From Verrucomicrobiota bacterium (GTDB lineage Bacteria > Verrucomicrobiota > Verrucomicrobiia > Limisphaerales > UBA11320): DNA of 5,472 nucleotides. The stretch is from assembly GCA_016871475.1 (NCBI GenBank), contig VHDG01000311.1, forward strand, positions 1 through 5,472, given 5' to 3'. Position numbers and translations under genes: made by a program. The notes below the pieces were generated by a model, which ran no database searches, had not been told where the DNA came from, and saw only the letters and a list, made by a program, of their open reading frames with translations. Shown piece after piece: positions 1 through 4,797 of the stretch; position 1 is the first letter of the stretch; every line of letters starts with the position of its first letter.

Positions 1-703
1 CAGGCCCATAGAACTCCATCGCCTGAGCCGTACTCATCCGATGAAGCTTGATGCCCACGATGTAGAGACCGGTCCTGGAGAAGAAGTCGATCACGTTGCC
101 AGGCCGGCCTGTGGGAAACCTGAAGTTGTCCGGCTTGATCAGCACCAATGTTCTCTGGGGCTTCTCCCCGGGTCCGTAGGCGATGGTGCCGTCCAGCACA
201 CCCCCATCAGTATCTGAATAGCGAGCCCACAGCTTGAGCTTCGTCTCGGCCTCCTCAGCATTGGGAGGAGCAAGCACGGCAGGCTCGAAGTAACGCACCT
301 TCCCCTCACCATCCAAAATCATGTCCGCATAGGTGTCGCGGATCGTCTCTCCGCTCCGGCGATCAGGGCAGAGATTCCCAACGACGGATCGGAGGGTGCG
401 GACCGCGTCCTCGCCCCGAAAAAGGAGCATCATCACGCGACGCCGACGACCGGTCTTGGGGTCTGGGGAAAAGTTCTGGATGATGTAGTCGCGCAGGAGC
501 TCCTGAACCGACCGGTCCTGGGGATCGTTCGCAGAAACAATTGCGGACGCATACTCCTTCACCAGTTCCGGGCTGGGAGCAAACATTCGAGCACCGACGA
601 GCTCGAGCCGGGTCCGCGCGATCAAGCGGGCGAGGATGCCTCCGGTGCGAGATTTGTGAAGCGAGTAAGGGGTGATGATGGCGTAAGCCAGCTGTTCGGC
701 CAT
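1..703 (-). CDS. ndk: Nucleoside-diphosphate kinase homologue with two NDK-like halves, 3' end outside the window
   Basis: NDK moves the gamma-phosphate of ATP to other (d)NDPs through a phospho-histidine and so balances cytoplasmic NTP pools. The first 234 residues are visible; the gene continues beyond the left edge. Residues 184-234 are clearly the start of an NDK fold: RTLVLIKPDNF followed by a helix, then GLYIVGIKLHRMS and AMEFYGP, matching the family pattern (TLVLIKPDG, GLKLVALKMV, AEEFY). Residues 7-160 look like an earlier, diverged NDK copy: AIITPYSLHKSRTGGILARLI, LELVGARMF, MMLLFRGEDAVRTLRSVVG and GETIRD follow the family order. In this copy the KPD lysine and aspartate are replaced (ITPY), and the catalytic HGSD segment after TIR is replaced by FEPAVLAP, so it is probably inactive. 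The catalytic histidine of the second half lies outside the window. The ATG at 703 is 9 bp after the upstream stop, with no clear Shine-Dalgarno, which suggests translational coupling. Family confidence is high; activity is unproven. Confidence 0.85.
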   Translation of the reverse strand, partial: MAEQLAYAIITPYSLHKSRTGGILARLIARTRLELVGARMFAPSPELVKEYASAIVSANDPQDRSVQELLRDYIIQNFSPDPKTGRRRRVMMLLFRGEDAVRTLRSVVGNLCPDRRSGETIRDTYADMILDGEGKVRYFEPAVLAPPNAEEAETKLKLWARYSDTDGGVLDGTIAYGPGEKPQRTLVLIKPDNFRFPTGRPGNVIDFFSRTGLYIVGIKLHRMSTAQAMEFYGP

Positions 704-712
704 ACGTTGGAG

Positions 713-904
713 CTAGGGCGAAGATGGGGTTGAGCCGGGGGCGCTCGAAGGAGCCGATGCCTTGCCGCCAAGGATCTTAAACATGACTGTGCCGCAGGTC
801 GGGCAAGTGCCCTTGATCGCTTTGCGTCCGTTCTTCATCGTTTCCTCAACGGCGCTCGCGATTTCCTTCTTTGCTTTGCATTTAACGCAATAACCTTCGG
901 GCAT
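713..904 (-). CDS. Small DUF5679 zinc-ribbon protein
   Basis: This 63-residue protein has two CxxC pairs, CVKC (Cys6, Cys9) and CPTC (Cys34, Cys37), in the arrangement MPEGYCVKCKAKKEI ... TMKNGRKAIKGTCPTCGTVMFKI. That is the DUF5679 pattern, a short four-cysteine zinc ribbon found as a stand-alone protein in several phyla. The family has no established function; binding of nucleic acid or a protein partner is a guess from the fold and the basic surface (nine Lys/Arg within residues 8-43). Residues 46-63 form a low-complexity Gly/Ala/Ser/Pro tail after the ribbon. The ATG at 904 has a modest ribosome site, AAGG six bases upstream, and a perfect 7-bp hairpin lies just ahead of it. The stop is 9 bp before the kinase start, so the two are probably one transcript. 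It is cytoplasmic, with no signal or membrane segment. Confidence 0.85.
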   Translation of the reverse strand: MPEGYCVKCKAKKEIASAVEETMKNGRKAIKGTCPTCGTVMFKILGGKASAPSSAPGSTPSSP

Positions 905-920
905 ACAGTGCCTTGCATTT

Positions 921-937
921 CAGCCCACAATGGGCTG
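921..937 (-). promoter_or_regulatory. Perfect 7-bp hairpin just upstream of the DUF5679 ribosome site
   Basis: CAGCCCA and TGGGCTG are exact reverse complements separated by three bases. In the leftward transcript the hairpin ends 16 bases before the ATG at 904, directly ahead of the AAGG ribosome site. There is no T-run on either side, so it is not an ordinary intrinsic terminator. It could be a translational control element, an mRNA stabiliser or a protein-binding palindrome. The structure is read directly from the sequence; the role is unknown. Confidence 0.45.
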
Positions 938-1096
938 GCGACGGCGGGCGCTACCTTAGGAAGCCATTCCGATACGCGTCAACCGGTAAAGCATCGCGCC
1001 TGCCCAATTCCATTTCAGCCCTCCCCACTCCCACTCAACTCGAATCCCAAACACCCAATCCGAAAATCTGCCCGCCAATAAAAAAGTCGTAAGTGA

Positions 1097-1136
1097 CTGT
1101 TTATAAGAAATATATAACTATGTCGACTCCTCAAAA
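1097..1136 (-). promoter_or_regulatory. AT-rich promoter-like patch for the DUF5679-kinase unit
   Basis: On the minus strand a TATATT hexamer (1114-1109) resembles a -10 box and has a poor -35 match, TTTTGA (1136-1131), at 16 bp. An alternative pairing is TCGACA (1126-1121) with TATAAA (1105-1100) at 15 bp. Either would give a leader of roughly 170-200 bases before the ATG at 904. The local AT-richness is the main argument; neither pair is a good consensus match. Confidence 0.25.
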
Positions 1137-1200
1137 AACTCCACCACCCCTCCCTCCATCTCTCTCAATCGCCCAAACATCGAACGCCCGAGGAGGAACA

Positions 1201-1240
1201 GAAAACACCCGGTTCGGCAAAAAATGCCGGTCGTGTTTTC
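1201..1240 (-). terminator. Imperfect terminator-like hairpin at the methyltransferase stop
   Basis: GAAAACAC (1201-1208) pairs exactly with GTGTTTTC (1233-1240), and CGGCA (1215-1219) pairs with TGCCG (1225-1229) around a five-A loop, with an asymmetric internal bulge between the two stems. In the leftward transcript the outer arm overlaps the stop codon (1241-1239), and the descending arm ends GTGTTTTC followed by a pyrimidine-rich stretch. This is a plausible but weak rho-independent terminator because the T-run is short and lies inside the stem. Confidence 0.4.
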
Positions 1241-1937
1241 AGTCTGTGCGCTCGAAATGGGCGAACAGGGTGTTAAAACCGGCGGGACGGGCATAGTCTC
1301 GATCGGTCATCCGAAGACTCGCTTCCTTGAAGAAGCGATCGCGCCGAAAGATCCACTTGGAAACATAAAGATTCCACATGTCCAAAGCTTCCGGCAGACC
1401 GCACTTCACCACGTGCTGGTCCAATCTGAAGCCTTGCTCGACCGCGATCTGCTGAAGAAAGCCAATCGAGTAATGGCGGTGGTCGATCATCAGGACGGTT
1501 GGATCCAGGAGGATCGAGAGCCAGTGACGGTTGGGAGTGGATAGCAGGAAGCGTCCTCCGGGTTTCAAAACCCGCGCCACCTCAGCGAACATCTTGGGCT
1601 CGGTGTTCCGAGGGATGTGCTCGATGACTTCCCACGACACCACGGTGTCGAAGGATCGATCCGGATAAGGAATCTCGATGGCGGAACCTGTCTTGAACTC
1701 AACTCGAGGATCCTGAACATGCCTTCGAGCTGTTTCGAGATCACTCTCCGTGACATCGATGGCTGCCATGCGTGCGACACCGCTGCGGGTGGCCCAGAGT
1801 TCGAACCATCCGTAACCGCACCCGACGTTCAACACGGACTTGCCCTCCACCAAGATCTTGGGGACGAACGAGTTCACCGTGAAGGCCAGACGGCCGTGGA
1901 GATCGTCCGGGGGCGGTTGATTCAGAATGTTATGCAT
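1239..1937 (-). CDS. Class I SAM-dependent methyltransferase, substrate unknown
   Basis: This 232-residue cytoplasmic protein has the Rossmann-type methyltransferase core of the Methyltransf_11/UbiG-like group. Motif I is VLNVGCGYG (residues 35-43), which binds S-adenosylmethionine. AIDVTESDLETAR (59-71) supplies the acidic residue (Asp61) expected to contact the SAM ribose. FDTVVSWEVIEHIP (96-109) is the motif IV region, and ARVLKPGGRFLLSTPN (121-136) is the following strand and turn. The C-terminal part (about 137-232) is rich in aromatic and basic residues and probably forms the substrate lid. It is not diagnostic, so small molecules, lipids and glycans are all possible acceptors. The gene lies 33 bp downstream of recA on the same strand and is likely co-transcribed. 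There is no strong Shine-Dalgarno before the ATG at 1937. It ends at a terminator-like hairpin that overlaps the stop. The fold assignment is secure; a functional link to recombination is not shown. Confidence 0.9.
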   Translation of the reverse strand: MHNILNQPPPDDLHGRLAFTVNSFVPKILVEGKSVLNVGCGYGWFELWATRSGVARMAAIDVTESDLETARRHVQDPRVEFKTGSAIEIPYPDRSFDTVVSWEVIEHIPRNTEPKMFAEVARVLKPGGRFLLSTPNRHWLSILLDPTVLMIDHRHYSIGFLQQIAVEQGFRLDQHVVKCGLPEALDMWNLYVSKWIFRRDRFFKEASLRMTDRDYARPAGFNTLFAHFERTD

Positions 1938-1970
1938 GAGAACCGACGCCGTTTACGAACCGTGATTGAC

Positions 1971-3065
1971 TCAGGGTTGAAGCTGTGACGGCGCAGGAGC
2001 TCGTTTGGCCATGATGGCTTCGAAAATCTTGCGTGCGGTGTCAGGTTTATCAACGAGCGCCTGCCGGGCCGCGTCCTTGCCCTGGCCGATCAGTTCACCT
2101 TGGAACTGCAACCAGGCCCCCTTTTTGTCGACCACCCCATGGTTGATCCCCACTTCGATCAGATTCCCCTCCTTGTTGATGCCGTGGTTATATAGGATTT
2201 CAAACTCGGCTTCGGCGAACGGAGGCGCCACCTTGTTCTTGACCACCTTCACTTTCACCTGGTTTCCGATGGCATTGCCGGCCGCGTCCTTGATGGCGTC
2301 CTTGCGCCGGATATCAAGCCGCACACTGGCGTAAAACTTCAGCGCTTTGCCGCCCGGGGTCGTTTCAGGGTTGCCGAACATCACCCCCACCTTTTCACGC
2401 AGCTGATTGGTAAACACACACAAAGTCTTGGCCTTGTTCAGAATTCCCGTGAGCTTGCGAAGGGCCTGGCTCATCAACCGCGCCTGCATACCCATCGTCG
2501 CCATGCCCATCTCCCCTTCCAACTCCGCCTTGGGCACCAGCGCGGCCACGGAGTCCACCACGATGACATCAAGGGCGTTGGAACGGGCCAAAGTTTCGCA
2601 AATACTCAGTGCCTCCTCACCGCTGTCGGGCTGGGACACCAACAACTCGTCCACGTTCACGCCCAGCTTGCGCGCATACGCAGGATCCAGGGCATGCTCC
2701 GCATCGATGAACGCAGCCAAACCACCCGCTTTCTGCGCATTGGCAATGACGTGCAACATCAGCGTGGTCTTGCCCGATGACTCCGGTCCGTAGATCTCCA
2801 CGATGCGTCCCCGAGGAAGCCCTCCAGCACCCAGGGCAAGGTCCACCCCAAGAGCCCCTGTCGGGATGACTTCAATGCGCATGCTCGCACCCGCATCGCC
2901 AAGTCGCATGATCGCACCCTCGCCATACGACTTGGTGATCGTGGCGATGGCGGCGTCGAGGTCCCGTTGACGGGCGGCGCTTTGAGGTTTGGAAGAAGTG
3001 TCGGACTTCGACTCTGAGGCGGCGGGCTTTTCCTTTTCGGCAGTTTTGGGCGGCATACGATTCAT
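1971..3065 (-). CDS. recA: Recombinase RecA
   Basis: RecA forms ATP-dependent filaments on single-stranded DNA, drives strand exchange and stimulates LexA self-cleavage. The 364-residue product shows Walker A GPESSGKT (93-100), the catalytic glutamate in IDAEHALDP (Glu123), Walker B LDVIVVDS (165-172), loop L1 (about 183-192), loop L2 beginning at TNQLREKVGVMFGNPETT (Gln221), and the interface segment ALKFYASVRLDIRR (Phe244). The C-terminal domain includes GAWLQFQGELIGQGK. Compared with E. coli RecA (353 residues), Walker A sits about 27 residues later. The extra N-terminus is a Lys/Ser/Ala/Glu-rich low-complexity segment, while the acidic C-terminal tail is missing (it ends AKRAPAPSQLQP). 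In L1, the E. coli residues Asp161 and His163 are replaced by Met188 and Thr190. I chose the ATG at 3065; an in-frame TTG at 3068 and an ATG at 3056 are alternatives, and the only ribosome-site candidate, AAGAGAG, is rather far upstream. The methyltransferase follows, where recX often sits in other bacteria. Confidence 0.97.
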   Translation of the reverse strand: MNRMPPKTAEKEKPAASESKSDTSSKPQSAARQRDLDAAIATITKSYGEGAIMRLGDAGASMRIEVIPTGALGVDLALGAGGLPRGRIVEIYGPESSGKTTLMLHVIANAQKAGGLAAFIDAEHALDPAYARKLGVNVDELLVSQPDSGEEALSICETLARSNALDVIVVDSVAALVPKAELEGEMGMATMGMQARLMSQALRKLTGILNKAKTLCVFTNQLREKVGVMFGNPETTPGGKALKFYASVRLDIRRKDAIKDAAGNAIGNQVKVKVVKNKVAPPFAEAEFEILYNHGINKEGNLIEVGINHGVVDKKGAWLQFQGELIGQGKDAARQALVDKPDTARKIFEAIMAKRAPAPSQLQP

Positions 3066-3101
3066 CAACGGTTATGGGTTCTCTCTTATTGTTTTGCCGT
3101 G

Positions 3102-3130
3102 ATCGTTCTCCGATGCGGCGTTGGAGTCAA
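3102..3130 (-). promoter_or_regulatory. Probable recA promoter
   Basis: On the minus strand TTGACT (3130-3125) matches the -35 consensus at five of six bases. It is followed at exactly 17 bp by AACGAT (3107-3102), a weak -10 that keeps the second-position A and the final A and T. Transcription would start near 3095, giving a leader of about 30 bases before the recA ATG. A GAGAG-containing stretch within that leader is the only ribosome-site candidate. Spacing and position are good; the -10 is poor, which could suit an activated or regulated promoter. Confidence 0.45.
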
Positions 3131-3152
3131 TCTTTCGCCATGTGCGATTTCA

Positions 3153-3173
3153 TTCGACGCAACGAGGGTCGAA
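3153..3173. repeat. Inverted repeat TTCGAC-N9-GTCGAA upstream of recA
   Basis: Two exact 6-bp half-sites face each other across 9 bp, about 90-110 bp before the recA start and 22 bp upstream of the candidate -35 box. The centre-to-centre spacing of 15 bp is not one full helical turn. The site does not match the E. coli (CTGT-N8-ACAG), Firmicute (GAAC-N4-GTTC) or alphaproteobacterial (GTTC-N7-GTTC) SOS operators. It could be a lineage-specific LexA site or chance. Confidence 0.3.
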
Positions 3174-3401
3174 ACGGGCATCGCAACAGAACACTGGGTG
3201 AACCCCTCACAGAGGGAGGCATCCTCCTTGGTGCGGCTGGATGGTTGTGAGAACAATACAGCCAAGACCGCCGCGAACCGTCACCGCTTTACTCCGACAC
3301 CCCCGGGCAGTCAATCCACGTTTTCGTTTCTGGCGCTTCGGCCAAAAGTTTCCAGAGCCGGCGCAAAGTGCCTGCAGGCTGAAACGGGGCTCCCCCGGAT
3401 C

Positions 3402-3451
3402 AGAACAACCGACGGGCCACTGGGAAGTTGTTCTTGTGCATTCCCAGCTGG
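3402..3451 (+). promoter_or_regulatory. Interlocking inverted repeats, possible H-type pseudoknot in the DUF3472 gene leader
   Basis: AGAACAAC (3402-3409) is an exact reverse complement of GTTGTTCT (3427-3434). CCACTGGGAA (3417-3426) pairs with TTCCCAGCTGG (3441-3451) over 10 bp with one bulged C at 3448. The arms alternate (stem 1, stem 2, stem 1, stem 2) with loops of 7, 0 and 6 bases, which is the order needed for an H-type pseudoknot with stacked stems. The element ends 45 bases before the ATG at 3497. The pairing is seen directly; transcription of this stretch and any regulatory role are inferred. Confidence 0.3.
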
Positions 3452-3496
3452 CGGACGAGTTTGGCATCCCGTGAAGCGGCGCTGACCTGAAACTGG

Positions 3497-4756
3497 ATGA
3501 TGAAAGCAAAGTTGGCTCTTGTGATGACGATCCTCGGCTGGGCGTTCGGTGCCCAGGCCTCCGAATTGCGCATTCCTGCTTTCACAGGCTACGCGGACCC
3601 GGACCCAGGCGGGGCTCGATTCTCTCAACGCTACGGTGTGACGGACTGGAAAAACCCCGCAGTCACCCTCAGCTGGTTCGGGGATATCAAGCAGCCCTGC
3701 AAGATCGAGGCAGCTCTCGAGCTCAAGCTTCCTCCCAAAACCAGTTCACGACTGCGCCTGACCGTTGATGGGCAGTCGCACGATGTCGAGGTGCTTGCCG
3801 CGGACACCAATCTCGTCACGGCGAACTTCGGGGGCTTTCAGATTACGAAGCCCGGCTATCACCGATTTGTCCTCTCCTCCCTCAACCCGGAAGGTCAGGA
3901 TTTCGGCAGCCTCAGCACGCTTGTGCTCAAGGGCCTGAGCACGAATAACGCTCACTTCAACTACAAGCCACGACGCAATGCCGCTTCGGTCCACCTGAGT
4001 TACAGCCCCCCAAAGGGAACAAACGTCGCAGCCTTTTACTGCGAAATGACAGGCATCGCAGACACAATCCCCACCTACTACATGGCCTGTGGCTGGCACC
4101 GTGGCTACTTCGGGATGCAGATCAACAGCGCCACGGAGCGACGCATTATTTTCAGCGTGTGGGACAGCGGAAATGAAGCTGTCAGCCGTGACAAGGTGGC
4201 CTCAAGCAACCGCGTGACCTTGGTGTCCAAAGGTCAGGGTGTGTACTCGGGAGATTTTGGAAACGAAGGCACCGGCGGACACAGCCATCTGAAGTATCCC
4301 TGGAAAACAGGTGAAGTTCAGAAGTTCATCGTGACCGCCCAGCCCACAAACAACACATTCACCATCTACTCAGGGTACTGGTTTCATCCAGGGAGGAAGG
4401 ACTGGATGCTCATCTCCTCCTGGAAAGCCCCCAAGGAAGGAGGCTGGCTGCGAGGGCTCTACTCCTTCAGTGAAGATTTTGGCGGCAGTCGGGGGCATTT
4501 GCCGCGCAAGGCCCTCTACGGCAATCAGTGGTTTAAGAGCGATACCGGAGAATGGCATGAACTGACCACGGCCAGCTTCAGCCACGACGTGACTGGACGC
4601 GCCGATCGACTGGATCGCTTCATGGGCGTGGAGAACGGCCAATTCTTTCTGCACCATGGAGGTTTTGTTAACGGCTACACCCATTACGGGGAGAAATTTA
4701 CTCGTCCCCCCACCGGGCGCGCACCGAAGGACATCCTCCTGCCAGTGGTTCCGTAG
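3497..4756 (+). CDS. Exported DUF5077/DUF3472 protein of unknown function
   Basis: This 419-residue protein begins with a Sec signal peptide: Lys3 and Lys5, a hydrophobic core at about residues 6-18, and a probable cleavage site AQA-S after residue 21. The mature protein should be periplasmic or secreted. Residues 27-145 look like a DUF5077 domain, a beta-sandwich (IPAFTGYADPDPGG, WFGDIKQPCKIE, ITKPGYHRFVLSSL). Residues about 164-395 match DUF3472: YYMACGWHRGYFGMQIN, TERRIIFSVWDSG, GVYSGDFGNEGTGGHSHL, LYSFSEDFGG, ALYGNQWF and GQFFLHHGGF. The pair is common in Bacteroidota, Planctomycetota and Verrucomicrobiota. I know of no assigned activity; carbohydrate binding or processing is often suspected from genomic context and remains a guess. 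Many conserved Trp, Tyr, His and Gly residues suggest a ligand-binding face. The start has tandem ATG codons (3497 and 3500) and no good Shine-Dalgarno. The gene stands alone and converges with the next gene across 41 bp. Confidence 0.85.
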   Translation: MMKAKLALVMTILGWAFGAQASELRIPAFTGYADPDPGGARFSQRYGVTDWKNPAVTLSWFGDIKQPCKIEAALELKLPPKTSSRLRLTVDGQSHDVEVLAADTNLVTANFGGFQITKPGYHRFVLSSLNPEGQDFGSLSTLVLKGLSTNNAHFNYKPRRNAASVHLSYSPPKGTNVAAFYCEMTGIADTIPTYYMACGWHRGYFGMQINSATERRIIFSVWDSGNEAVSRDKVASSNRVTLVSKGQGVYSGDFGNEGTGGHSHLKYPWKTGEVQKFIVTAQPTNNTFTIYSGYWFHPGRKDWMLISSWKAPKEGGWLRGLYSFSEDFGGSRGHLPRKALYGNQWFKSDTGEWHELTTASFSHDVTGRADRLDRFMGVENGQFFLHHGGFVNGYTHYGEKFTRPPTGRAPKDILLPVVP

Positions 4757-4797
4757 TTGGTCTCTCCAATAGTCTGAGAGTTCGCCTCGAAGCAGAC

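Larger units (their letters stand above)
905..1238. other. 334-bp intergenic region between the methyltransferase and DUF5679 genes
   Basis: No coding sequence here is credible. Reading leftward, it holds an imperfect terminator-like hairpin at the methyltransferase stop, a C/T-rich stretch at about 1139-1170 (G-rich on the minus strand), an AT-rich promoter-like patch at about 1097-1136, about 150 bp without recognisable signals, and a perfect hairpin at 921-937. Its base composition is uneven: 1078-1138 is strongly AT-rich, unlike the flanking genes. It most likely ends the recA-methyltransferase transcript and starts the DUF5679-kinase transcript. Confidence 0.6.
3069..3496. other. 428-bp divergent intergenic region between recA and the DUF3472 gene
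   Basis: Open frames here are short, overlap one another on both strands and encode Arg/Pro/Cys/Ser-rich peptides with no recognisable domain, so I treat the region as non-coding. The left side holds the probable recA promoter (3102-3130) and an inverted repeat (3153-3173). The right side holds two interlocking inverted repeats (3402-3451) in the leader of the rightward gene. I found no convincing promoter for that gene and nothing specific in about 3180-3400. Confidence 0.55.

Noticed and set aside
1080..1098. A minus-strand terminator made of AGTC/GACT followed by six T
   Set aside because: The T-run is good but the stem is only 4 bp, so a functional hairpin is unlikely.
1093..1544. Rightward open frames at 1093-1296 and 1224-1544
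   Set aside because: The first lies mostly in the AT-rich and C/T-rich spacer, and the second lies mostly antisense inside the methyltransferase gene. Neither product has recognisable features.
3069..3200. A classical LexA box before recA
   Set aside because: I looked for CTGT-N8-ACAG, GAAC-N4-GTTC and GTTC-N7-GTTC and found none close to the promoter.
3099..3509. Overlapping open frames of 77-128 codons on both strands between recA and the DUF3472 gene
   Set aside because: They overlap each other, encode Arg/Pro/Ser/Cys-rich peptides without a domain, membrane segment or ribosome site, and cover promoter-like elements. They look like chance open frames in GC-rich DNA.
3746..4099. Leftward 117-codon open frame inside the DUF3472 gene
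   Set aside because: It is fully antisense to a well-supported gene and has no family resemblance.
4757..4797. A terminator between the convergent genes
   Set aside because: Only 4-5 bp stems (for example CTCTC with GAGAG) and no T-run are present in the 41 bp, which is too weak to annotate.
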